Shown piece after piece: positions 9,701 through 19,873 of a stretch of DNA of 64,000 nt. Location of the stretch: NCBI GenBank assembly GCA_950295325.1, contig OX485805.1:9362501-9426500 (forward strand), given 5' to 3'. The notes below the pieces were generated by a model that ran no database searches, was not told the DNA's origin, and worked only from the letters and a program-made list of their open reading frames with translations. Numbering within the stretch: the first letter of the stretch is position 1; each line of letters starts with the position of its first letter. Source of the DNA: Polytrichum commune (lineage: Eukaryota > Streptophyta > Polytrichopsida > Polytrichales > Polytrichaceae). Both the position numbers and the translations under genes were made by a program.

Positions 9701-12327
9701 TCCTTTACTCTAAGCGTCTTCTTCCTATCCTCTTCAAGACGTCGCGAGAGGGCCTTTGACCTCTCATGCTCGTCTTCTATGCCCTGTAAGTCAACCATCT
9801 CAACACCAGATTCTCCAACTGCCTCCCTTGACTTCCTAAGTTCAATTTGAAATGAAGGCATGAAACTAGGAGCACAGTCGAGGTACCATCCACCTCCGGT
9901 AAGATGTGTGGTTGACCAAGTCCGCTGTTGATTTGCTGAGAACATGCATGTTGAGTTCGACCTATCAAGCCATGCAGAGAGAAATATGGGGAGATCTTCT
10001 TTTGTTATTGCTCCTTTTGCAAGGAGCTCGTACTTGAAATATCTGCGGGTAGGAAACATGTCATGGTTATATTCCTTGCAATCAAAATAACTGTGATGAG
10101 AAAAACCAAATAACTATGCCAAATATAATGAATGTAGTAGTTAAAGGAGAAAGAGTAGTCACCAAAAGAGTACTCGACGAACAATCAAGTCAGTCCCGTT
10201 AAAGCTCAAAAATTCGAGAGTTTTGTTAAAAGCCTCCTGCCCACGGAAGAAGGTAGGGAACGCATTGTCCCATAATTTCATTCTACAGTCCTCGATGTAT
10301 GCAGCCAAACTCAAGGGCTCGCTGGGTATATCAAATCTGATAGCCAGTCTGTCTTGTCTTCAAATATAATGGAAGCCTGATCGGATATCTGTAGAAATAG
10401 AGTGAGTAAGGCAGAGAACAAGAAAGAGAACAAAACCAACATATGTATTGAAATCAGAGTGAGGAAGAACAAAAAAATGACCAAGAAGAAGACCATGAGG
10501 AAGACCGAGACAAAGACCGAATTAATGTAGGTACATAAAGTAGTAAAGAAGGATTCACAAAGAAGTAAAGGGTACATAGGGGATTATGTACCCACACCGG
10601 CCCAAAAACATGCCTTGGCTAAGAATGCATGTAATTTCTCCTCGTTGGTGGGCTTGGTTGGCAGTTTGCGGGCCTCACGTGTTGATCCAGAGGAATTGAA
10701 ATATTCCAACCATTTGATTTTAGAAGCGGGCGATGCTTTGGTAGTAGCGATCAACTGCAATTTCTCCAAGTTGAGCTCCGGTGTAATTGAGTTAAGAGTA
10801 TAGTGACGCGCAATCTGTGAACCATATAGCAATATATTAGAATCATGGAATTCATTGAAGTACTTGAAGAATGAAAAATGGGCCTTAAAGTAGGGGACAT
10901 ACCTCCCGAAGCCATCCATCTGTCAACTCTGGGTTTGCCACACAAACTAATTTTGACATTTTCTTATGAAGTGCCTCAGCTCTCTTTGAAGCAGCGACCT
11001 TCATAGCCGTTGTTTTTTCAGCAGCACAGACCTCTCCATCCGTTTGCTCAACAAGTTGACGAACACCCTCATCTGCAGCAAGGCCCAGTTCGTGCTGCAA
11101 AGCGATCACATGAGTTAGTTTGGCATGAAGATGATGACTTAGATCAATAGCAATATAATGTTAAACTACACCACGAGCAGGAAAGTCGCATAGAGGTGTG
11201 AATTGATAATTCATGATAATATGCAAGAGTATTTTGGAATACAAGGCAGAAACCGATAATATTGTCGAGGTTGATAACTTGTGTCTCAGTACTGAGAGGT
11301 GAACGATCTCTACAACTCCAGCCACTCAGTCTGCTATATGTGAATCAAATTTCAAAATAAAAAACAAATGAAGAAGTCATTAAGAGTGAGTATTAAAGAG
11401 ATAATACCTGAAACATAAAGTTCGTAAAAACATGTAGATTTAATGAATACCACGTCTTCTTTGCATTTTGAGATTTCTTGCATCTTTTAATGTCCGCTGG
11501 AGTCAATATGTCTTGGTACTGTTCGAGCGGCATAAGTCCATACTTCTGCACCCTAAATAGAGTGTGAACTATGTTGGTCTTGACGTGAGAGTCTTCAGTA
11601 TGTCTACAATTGACAATCATAGAGCAAAGATAAACACATCAGAATATATGTAGATTTAAAGTACTTAACATAGACAAAAACATTACATAATGAAAACTTA
11701 CTTGTTGATGTTATGCATAACTTGCATAACAACACCAATTTTTCCCTTCGTGTCAAGGAGGATGCTATCCACCAAACAATGCCAGGCCTCTTCTGTTTTG
11801 TGAAGTCTTTGAATATGATTCAACCAAGCCTGCTGCCTATGGTTGCCGTCACAAACAAAGAACATCAAATTTGTAAAATTGGCTAACTCCGGAACGGACA
11901 GAAGAAAGGAGTTGAATTCTTCATTTTTGGCACTCCAAATGGGACCCCACGAAGCCTTATCTGCTTCAGTAACCTCATGTGTATTGCCTTCTTCATCTGT
12001 TATAGTGACATAAAATACTGAGGCACCCTCTCTATACCCATGGACAAACTCCTGCTCCAATTTAGCAAGATCACTTGAGAGAGTTGGCCTGACCATAGGC
12101 ATGGCCAACATTCTGCATAACGGAATATTGAACCTTGAGGAATTCAGGGATTGAAATCTCAGTCTAGAAATCGTGGCAACGGAATTAAGTTTCTGTTGGG
12201 TCCTGATATCATCTTCATCCCCTTCATATGGATCTCTATCTCCAAGCCTTTCTTCATCTTCATCCTGAGCCTCTTCAGAATTGTCTAGAGAACCCTGAGA
12301 AGCAGCAAGAACATCCTCCTTTGCCAT
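5266..12327 (-). CDS. 11-exon gene: coiled coil plus degenerate DNA amino-methyltransferase domain
   Basis: I traced exons by hand on the minus strand: 12327-11702, 11603-11408, ~11333-11172, 11094-10903, ~10814-10580, ~10352-10163, 10090-9355, 6765-6415, ~6289-5955, 5859-5655 and 5557-5266. Most have clear GT-AG borders and matching phases; donors after exons 1 and 8 are GTAAGT. The start is MAKEDVLAASQG with an acidic N-terminus. Exon 7 encodes a charged coiled coil (about 9,620-9,780) and a GKKK basic patch. Exons 8-11 encode the methyltransferase-like module described separately. Problems: exon 3 does not fit phase at either side, and a TAA at 6,118-6,120 interrupts exon 9. It is either a recent pseudogene or has alternative splicing I cannot resolve. 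The N-terminal half matches no family I recognise. Confidence 0.6.
7257..7482 (-). mobile_element. tRNA-derived SINE nested in the CACTA element
   Basis: On the minus strand a pol III A box (TGGCTTAGTGG, 7,453-7,463) is followed by a B box (GGTTCGATCCC, 7,409-7,419) at about tRNA spacing. A non-tRNA body then ends in a T-rich tail near 7,265. The 8-bp direct repeat GTCCAAGT flanks it at 7,249-7,256 and 7,483-7,490, which fits a target duplication. Exact ends are inferred. It resembles plant T-tailed SINEs (Au-like), but family assignment needs a search. It is not a functional tRNA: no cloverleaf was found. Confidence 0.75.
7725..7965 (+). repeat. AT-rich ~27-bp tandem block
   Basis: About nine imperfect copies of TTTCAGTATTTACTTAAATTAG-like units follow one another inside the CACTA element. 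They are expanded from internal sequence and are non-coding. Confidence 0.75.
8291..9201 (+). repeat. Satellite block flanked by 91-bp direct repeats
   Basis: The 91-bp sequence starting AAGGGAACTGAAATGCGAG occurs at 8,291-8,381 and again at 9,111-9,201, with only about two differences. Between them lie 729 bp of the same satellite that forms the array at 12,360-14,995 (TTAGTCTC...GAGA palindromes, CCCTCACT runs). The left copy begins exactly at the CACTA target duplication. Such a long duplication around satellite DNA is not a transposon footprint I know. It may reflect break repair or reinsertion of satellite DNA. Confidence 0.8.
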
Positions 12328-12359
12328 GTTCTCTACCTGCAGGAGATAACTCTGATCAA

Positions 12360-14995
12360 ATAATCAATAGGTTAGTCTCGGTGCCGAGATAGTCAAATCC
12401 ACAAGTCACAATCAAATTCAGGCTCTCTATATTACACTACCTGTGCCCTAAATGCTTAATACAGGCATTGATTTGGTAAGTAAGTATAGTTAATAAACTC
12501 ACTGATCCTCACTCAACCTCACTAAGTAACCAAAATTGCTCCCTCGCTCAAACAACCATATGTTAGTCTCGGTGCCGAGATACTCGAATCCACAAGTCAC
12601 AATCAAATTCAGGCCCTCTATTTTACACTACCTGTGATCAAAATAGGTTAATACAAGCATTGATTTGGTAAGTAAGCATAGCTAATACACTCACTGATCC
12701 TCACGCAACATCACTAAGTGACCAGAATTGCTCTCCGGATAAATCAGCCATATGTTAGTCTCGGTGCCGAGATAGTCAAATCCATCAGTCACAATCAAAT
12801 TCAGGCCCTCTGTATTACAATACCTGGGATCAACATTCTTAATTCAGGCATTGATTTGGTAAGTAAGGATACCTAATAAACTCACACAAAACTCACTCAA
12901 CCTCCCTAAGTCACCAAAATTGCTCCCTAGATGAATCAGCCATATGTTAGTCTCGGTGCCGAGATAGTCAAATCCATAAGTCACAAATCAAAATCAGGCC
13001 CTCTGGATTACCCTGCCTCCGATCAAAACGCTTAATTCATACATTAATTAGGTAAGCAAGCATATCTAATAAACTCACATAACCCTCACTTAACCCACAT
13101 TCTACCCTCACTAATCCCTCACCGCACTCTCACTAACCCTCACTCAACCCTCACTGGTCCACACTGAACCCTCACTAACCCAAACTGAACCCTCATTAAT
13201 CCCTCATTGAACCCTCACTAAGTGGCCAGAATTGCTCCTTCCCTGAATCAACGATATGTTAGTCTCGGTGCCGAGATAGTCAAATCCACAAGTCACAAAT
13301 CAAATTCAGGCCCTCTATTTTACACTACCTGGGATCAACATTCTTAATTCAGGCATTGATTTTGTTAGTTAGCATACCTACTAAACTCACACAAAACTCA
13401 CTCAACCTCCCTAAGTCACCAAAATTGCTCCCTAGATGTATCAGCCATATGTTAGTCTCGGTGCCGAGATAGTCAAATCCACAAGTCACAATCATATTCA
13501 GGCCCTCTATTTTACACTACCTGTGATCAAAATGGTTAATACAAGCATTAAATAGGTAAGCAAGCATATCTAATGAACTCACATAACCCTCACTTAACCC
13601 ACATTCTACCCTCACTAATCCCTCACCGCACTCTCACTAACCCTCACTCAACCCTCACTGGTCCACACTGAACCCTCACTAACCCAAACTGAACCCTCAC
13701 TAATCCCTCACTGAACCCTCACTAAGTGGCCAGAATTGCTCCTTCCCTGAATCAACGATATGTTAATCTCGGTGCCGAGATAGTCTAATTCACAAGTCAC
13801 AAATCAAATTGAGGCCCTCTGTATTACACTACCTGTGATCAAGATGCTTAATACATGCATTGATTTGGTAAGTAAGCATACCTAATAAACTCAATGATCA
13901 TAAGTCAACCTCACTAAATGACCAGAATTGCTCCCTCGCTGAAATAACCATATGTTAGTCTCGGTGCCGAGATAGTGAAATCCTCAAGTCCAAATCAAAT
14001 TCTGGCCCGCTGTATTTCCCTGCCTCAGATTAAACTGCTTAGTTCACGCATTAATTTGGTGACCAATCCTATCTAAGAGACTCACATAACCCTCACTTTA
14101 CCCCTAACTCAACCATAACTCAACCCTCACTTAAACCTCACTTAACCCACAATGAACCCTCACTAATCCCTCACTGCACTCTCACTAACCCTCACTCAAC
14201 CCTCACTGGTCCACACTGAACTCTCACTAACCCAAACTGAACCCTCACTAATCCCTCAATGAACCCTCATTGATCCACAGTACTGAACCCTTACTGATCC
14301 ACACTGAACCCTCACTAACCCCCCCTGAACATTCAGTAATCTCTCACTCAACTTCACTAAGTGACCAGAATTGATCCCTGGATGAATAAGCCATATGTTA
14401 GTCTCGGTGCCGAGATAGTCAAATCCACAAGTTACAATCAAAATCAAGCCGTTTGTATTACACTACCTGTGATCAAAATGCTTAATTCAGGCATTGATTT
14501 GTTAAGTAAGCATAGCTAATAAACTCACACAACCCTCACTAAACCTCGCTAAGTGACCAGAATTGCTCCCTGCATGAATCAGCCATATGTTAGTCTCGGT
14601 GCCGAGATAGTGAAATCCTCAAGTCAAAATCAAATTTTGCCCCCCTGTATTACCCTGCCTCGTATTAATTTGCTTATTTCAGGATTAATTTGGTGAGCAA
14701 GCATATCTAATAAACTCACAGATCCCTCACTTTACCCTAACTCAACCATAACTCAACCCTCACTTAACCCACAATGTACCCTCACTAATCCCTCACGGCA
14801 CTCTCACTAACCCTCACTCAACACTCACTTGTCCACACTGAACCCTCACTACCCCAACCTAAACCCTCACTAATCCCTCACTGATCCACACTGAACCTTC
14901 AGTAATCTCTCACTCAACACTCACTAAGTGAGCCTAATTGCTCCCTCCCTGAATCAGCCATAGGTTTGTGACCGAGATAGTGAATCCAGAGTTTA
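12360..14995 (+). repeat. Satellite array with TCTCGGTGCCGAGA palindrome
   Basis: About a dozen units, roughly 180-300 bp each, share the order GTTAGTCTCGGTGCCGAGAT, AATCAAATTCAGGCCCTCT, CACTACCTGTGATC, GGTAAGTAAGCATA, and a variable run of CCCTCACTAA/CCCTCACTCA repeats. Length varies mainly in the CCCTCACT run. The array lies directly upstream of the start of the minus-strand methyltransferase-like gene. No ORF was seen. Confidence 0.85.
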
Positions 14996-15114
14996 CAATC
15001 ACAAATGCCCTAACCTGAGCATATTAAGATGCTCTAGAGGCCCGCCTGCTCGTTGAGCACTAAGATTGGAAGCTGTATATTCAAAATGTAGATTTGCAAT
15101 AAGTCAGTCTCGGT

Positions 15115-15362
15115 CAGGGTTGTCTATTGTGTTGTGACGGAGGGTAATCCCGGCATAATGTCGTGCCGTCACGACACGTATCCGTCACGACATTATGCCG
15201 GATGCTGTCTTTATCTTGACGGACTTGAATTTTACCGATTTTTTTGTGTAATTACATTAACCCAATTCGGACACGTAGGATTTACAATGTCCACGTGTGA
15301 TGACATGTCAGCAAAGTAAAGGTAAAGTGGGGAAAAATTTACTAGAGCCCGTCCGCCCCCCC
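15115..15362 (+). repeat. Left terminal inverted repeat of the large element
   Basis: This is about 98% identical to the reverse complement of 42,466-42,713. Inside it a 15-bp arm CCGGCATAATGTCGT pairs with ACGACATTATGCCGG across about 20 bases, giving a strong hairpin close to the end. It runs directly into the C-rich array. Confidence 0.85.
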
Positions 15363-16012
15363 GTCCGCCCCTGTTCCCGACCCCGTCCGCTCCGTTCCCA
15401 ACCTCGTACGCCCCGTTCCCCCCCGTCCGCCCCAGTTTTTTTTTTTTTTTTTTTCCCCCCCCCCTTCCCCGTCCGCCCCCGTTCCCGACCCCGTCCGCCT
15501 CCGTTCCCGACCCCGTCCGCCTCCGTTCCCGACCCCGTCCGCTCCGTTCCCAACCCCGTACGCCCCGTTCCCCCCCGTCCGCCCCAGTTTTTTTTTTTTT
15601 TTTTTCCCCCCCCCCCTTCCCCGTCCGCCCCCGTTCCCGACCCCGTCCGCCTCCGTTCCCGACCCCGTCCGCTCCGTTCCCAACCCCGTACGCCCCGTTC
15701 CCCCCCGTCCGCCCCTCCGTCCGCTCCCCCGTCCGCCCCAGTTTTTTTTTAAAAAAATAAAAAAATCCCCCCCCCCCCCCCGTCCGCTCCGTTCCCAACC
15801 CCGTACGCCCCGTTCCCCCCCGTCCGCCCCTCCGTCCGCTCCCCCGTCCGCCCCAGTTTTTTCCCCCCCCCCCCTTCCCCGGCCGCCCCATTTAAAAAAA
15901 AATAAAAAAATTCCCCCCCCTCCGTCCGCCCCCGTTCCCGTTCCCGACCCCGTCCACTCCGTTCCCCCCCCACCCCCGTCCGCCCCACCCTCGTCCCCCG
16001 TCCGCCCCACAC
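15346..16012 (+). repeat. C-rich GTCCGCCCC array with poly-T blocks
   Basis: Units such as CCCCGTCCGCTCCGTTCCC repeat at several scales, including four copies of a longer unit ending CCGTCCGCCCCAGTTTTTT. Tracts of up to about 20 T and 14 C occur. The pattern has high potential for G-quadruplex formation on the minus strand. Unlike the arrays at 28.1, 34.9 and 42.3 kb, no gene follows it. Long frames here are periodicity artefacts. Confidence 0.85.
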
Positions 16013-16196
16013 CCTCCTTAGTCGTTTTTTACTACTTTGATTTTAACAAAATGGTAAACAAAATGGCAAAATGATTTACCTGGCGCTAGGCATATCCATG
16101 ACCACGTCGGCGTTTTTTGCCACATAGGACGCCACCTTGGCAAGAAGGTAAGTATTTTACCCACCCTAGTCCGTTCCCCCTATGTTGACCCTACGT
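16002..16196 (+). repeat. Left arm of a palindrome split by the gypsy insertion
   Basis: From CCGCCCCACACCCTCC to GACCCTACGT this ~195-bp segment is matched, with modest divergence, by the reverse complement of 27,605-27,799. Both arms then run into GTCCGC arrays (C-rich on the left, G-rich on the right). Ignoring the gypsy element, the arms are separated by only about 90 bp of GTCGTGACGG-type motifs. Confidence 0.8.
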
Positions 16197-16249
16197 CAGG
16201 GTTGTCTATCGCGACGTCATGACGGTGTCGTGCCGTCATGTCAGGTCGT

Positions 16250-18304
16250 TGTGAGCCCAAAAGGGTGCCCACATTTAGTCTTAGACCCTTGAAACGTTAG
16301 TTGATGCACTTTGAAGTAGCATGTTACTTCACAAAAATATAAAAAGAGTGAAATGTTAGTCTTAGAAGTACCATGTTGTAAGAGGCTAGGATGTGAGTTG
16401 TTATTGTGTTTTTACCTTCGGAAGGATTTGAGTGAATGAGGATAGGTAAGGAGAACTTGGATTGAGTAGTTAGTGAGTAGGCTAGTACAAATGGATGGAG
16501 ACAACCAAAGTGACTCAAGAGGCAAGTGCATTCGAATTGGGATGAATGGGGGATCACATGGAGCGCACAAGTGGACCACCTCATCATGGCCACTTAATGG
16601 GGAAGGCCCAAGGAAGAATGCAAGGTGGAGGATAAGCAAATTCTCAAAGCACCAATCAAATCACGAGTTAAGCATCGTGGTTTGAATTAAGTGGTGAGCG
16701 ACGATTTGGGAAAGTAAGGGGAGAAAGTTATGGCGGCGGAAAGCGAAGGAGGCTAAGTTTGGGTTGAAGCATCCCAAGTTTGGTAAAGTGTGGTAGGTAG
16801 AAAGCCAAGGCTAGTTAAATGTTCGAATTAGGATCCTTGTTGATCATTTGAAGGAGGAAGGCTTAGAAGATAGGATTGGCGCCTACTAAGTAGGAGGAAA
16901 TCTCAAGGGCTTATCGTGAGCCTTGAGGGTGCTCACCCCCTCAAGCTTACTATATAATCCCTCATTCTTCCCTCACTCATCCTCTCTTTCCTTTGTGCTC
17001 CAAGGCACCCCACGAGTTATAAGTGTGGGTGTGGGAAGCCATATTGGAGCACATGTGTGTGCTTAGTTTTTAGTTTGAGAGCCAAGGCTTGTTAGCCTTG
17101 AAGAGGGCTTGACCTCTTGGTAGAATTAGTGTTGACGTGAAGGATTTTAAAGTTAATTCATGATTCCAAATTGTGGTACTTAAAGTTCATGTTTTGAATA
17201 CACGTGGTTGCAAGTTCCATGTTTAAGAGTTGAGCACTTGATGTTGTGATGAGTGCAAAAATATACTTGTGTGGATTAGTTAGTCTTAGTGAAGTTAGGA
17301 AATTCTTTCTCCCCCTCTCCTCTCTAGGATTTTAGGATTTTAGGATTAGAGAAGAATTGTGTGATTAGAAAGGGGTTGTTAGTAGAATTAGGGAAATTAG
17401 GTAGGAAGATTAGTTAAGGGCTTGAATAATTAGTGAGGTAGTTGGGAATTACAACTACAAAGTTGTGGGTTCATGAAGGAGCTGGGTTTATGAAGGAGCT
17501 GGGTTTGTTTAGTTAGAAGCTAAGAAGCTGGGTTTATGAAGGAGCTGGGTTTATGAAGGAGCTAGGTTTATGTAATTAGAAAGTAAAGAGATGGGTTCAT
17601 GAAGGAGCTTAGTAGATAGCCTACCTAATTAGCTCATAGACAAGTAGTTAGTTACATTATGCTAGTTAGTGTTATGTGTGGCTTTCACAAGTAAATGTAT
17701 TTGAGATTGACTATAGAGAATAGTGTTTTTTTAACACTTGCATCCTCTCTTTAAAAATAAACCACGTGCACAACTTAATGGAGAATGTGGAGCACTCTCG
17801 CGATGGCAAGACAAAGGAAGCAAAGACCAAAGGTGCGAGGGAGAGATTGACATAAGTCACATAAGTATTTCTTAATACTTAAAGGCTTATGTACGGTATG
17901 GAGACACCAAGTGAGACCTCTTATAGTAGCGATACGGAATACACAAGTGATAGTTCAAGTGGTAGTATAGAGTCAACGGCACGGACTCCATTTAGGAGAG
18001 GGATATCCTTAAGGGCTTGTGTAGCTAAAGCAGCCGGATGGACGTTAGAAGCAAACAAGGACAAAATAGCACCCGAGCATAAGGAGGTTAAAATAACATA
18101 GTTAACTTGTGCATTCTCCACATACGTATTGAAATCGTACATTGAGTTGTTAAAAGTGAAATTCCAGTTAAATCCAAGACCACTTGAAGGGTGAACCTTG
18201 TACTATGGACTCATCCAAGTCCAAATCCAATACCGCGGAGGAATGTGAGCCCAAACCCACTACTCGGACTACGGACGCTTAAGGGTGGGGGGTTTGGCCT
18301 CACA
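16250..18304 (+). repeat. 5' LTR of the gypsy element
   Basis: It starts TGTGAGCCC and ends CCTCACA. TATATAA at 16,951-16,957 is a likely promoter. A run of GAAGGAGCTGGGTTTAT repeats lies at 17,470-17,610. A 70-codon open frame at 17,889-18,101 is present in both LTRs, but nothing supports its being a gene. Confidence 0.95.
16951..16957 (+). promoter_or_regulatory. Probable TATA box in the 5' LTR
   Basis: TATATAA lies 0.7 kb into the LTR and is followed by a CT-rich tract. The same motif is at 26,208-26,214 in the 3' LTR. Transcription starting some 30 bases downstream would define the U3/R border. Confidence 0.5.
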
Positions 18305-18306
18305 TA

Positions 18307-18330
18307 ATTGGTGCGTCCGCCGGGAGCGAA
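18307..18330 (+). promoter_or_regulatory. Candidate primer binding site
   Basis: Two bases after the LTR, TTGGTGCGTCCGCCGGGAG resembles the TGGCGCC...GCCGGGG pattern complementary to the 3' end of plant tRNA-Asp used by many Tat/Athila elements, with several mismatches. The primer identity is therefore tentative. Confidence 0.4.
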
Positions 18331-19213
18331 GCGGAAGGTAGTTACAAGACTTGGAGGCGACTAGGAGACTTGGAGGCAACTAGGAAAAATTGGAGACACA
18401 AACTTGAGAGAAGGGAAGGAGCACCCGAAACTCGGTAAGTATTCTCTCTTTGGGTTACATTTGAATTCATTGTATTTCAACTATTCCTTGGAATGAATTG
18501 CATTGTCAATTACGCAAATTCATTTTTGAGGAAGGAGCGCGGCGAAGGTACGTCCTCAACCTTTTTGGGGATTTGCTAAGAACTTAAAAGGAACCTATAA
18601 CCGAGTAGCTCATTAAAACATTAGAGGGTAAATTCACCTTAGGACATTGAACTTTGACACTCACCTCGGGGTGAGTCTCAAAGTTTTGGGAGTTGTCATT
18701 TCATGCTCTAGATTAAATTAATATTTCACAAAGTTTATGGTGTTGTTACATTGAGTCACGATTGAGGGGAGTGCTAACTCACAGGGGGATGCGATTGCTC
18801 AAGGTATGTTTATTTCTTCAAAGTGAACTCATTAACTAATTAAGGAATGCCTTTTGTACTCGTGATTGTTGTTATCCGTTGTAGAGGGTAATTCCCGAAT
18901 TGTGGATGGTGTGAGAAGTTGAAGGGTGAAGCCTCGACTTTTAACATAATCTACTCGGAAGGTCACCCCCTCACAATCGGTATTGTGGTGAGTGTTAATT
19001 TGCGGGAAGATGCGGAGGTGATGCTCCGACTTAACCAAAAAATTAACATGAACATGCCTATCCCCTATTGGGATTCTTTCACCTAAGTGGGCTTGCAGGT
19101 TCTTTTCCTCACCTCCTAAAAAAATTATAACCACACCAAGACAAGTGAAAATATTAAGAGGGGAATTGCTAGGATTATGTGTGGTCAAGTGAGGGTCGAT
19201 CGATTCTTATGGA
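18331..19213 (+). other. Untranslated leader of the gypsy element
   Basis: About 880 bp separate the candidate primer site from the gag ATG at 19,214. A minus-strand frame at 18,832-19,188 has no family features and is taken as chance. Packaging signals cannot be identified by eye. Confidence 0.5.
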
Positions 19214-19873
19214 ATGCAAGGTAGGACTCGCTCACAAAAACCAAGTTTGATAGTAGGACTAGAGAAATCTACTCGAAAGAGGCGGTCCTCTAAAATCAGT
19301 GATAGATTAGAACAAGATAATGTTAGAATAGAGAGTTGTTTGAACGTCGAACCTAGGACTAGGTCAATTCTAGACACCTTAGAACTTGGAGCTCAACTTG
19401 AAGAGGAGATCACTCCCTCCAAATTGAGTGGTGAAACTTCTTCGGAAAATTACACACTTAGAGAAGAATTCCCGGTAGAAGTTGATAGGGGATTGTTGAA
19501 TAGTTCACCGGTCACCATGGCCGAGGAACGGGGGATGGATCCACCACCCATACCCCCAATTCCGCCCATACCTCCTATACCTCCAATAGACCCATTGGTT
19601 AGGCCAAGAGGCCTACCAATTGTGGTTCCACAAAATTTAGCGGCGATGGATATGCCATCTCATCTCCCTAAATTTTATGGGACCAAGGATGAGGACCCCT
19701 CTCGGCACATGGAACGGTATATCGAACGGTTGGCTAGCTTCCTCATAACCGACCCGGGTTATTGGTTAGTGTGGTTTCCTACCACTCTAGAGGGGGAAGC
19801 CTATGAATGGTATCGGGATCATGCCGAGGGACATTTTAGGGGATGGGAACAATTACAAAGGGAGTTTTTTTAA
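19214..19873 (+). CDS. gag: Gag, N-terminal part (frame ends at a T7 run)
   Basis: The 219-aa frame starts MQGRTRSQK. After a PPIPPIPPIPP repeat it includes the gag segment LPKFYGTKDEDPSRHMERYIERL and a EWYRDHAEGHFRGWEQL stretch typical of Ty3/gypsy gag. It stops in the run GAGTTTTTTTAA, while gag continues one base further on in the next frame (NEFRPEVGQST...). One T too many in the homopolymer explains the break. The alternatives are a base-calling error or a +1 frameshift used in translation. Without it, gag and pol would form one polyprotein of roughly 2,080 residues. Confidence 0.85.
   Translation: MQGRTRSQKPSLIVGLEKSTRKRRSSKISDRLEQDNVRIESCLNVEPRTRSILDTLELGAQLEEEITPSKLSGETSSENYTLREEFPVEVDRGLLNSSPVTMAEERGMDPPPIPPIPPIPPIPPIDPLVRPRGLPIVVPQNLAAMDMPSHLPKFYGTKDEDPSRHMERYIERLASFLITDPGYWLVWFPTTLEGEAYEWYRDHAEGHFRGWEQLQREFF

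Noticed and set aside
15232-16012. Long Gly/Arg-rich or Pro-rich frames on both strands (up to 222 aa)
   Set aside because: They follow the period of the G/C-rich array, which has no stop codons in several frames; no start context or domain.
17889-18101. 70-codon frame in both LTRs
   Set aside because: Identical only because the LTRs are identical; no independent support.
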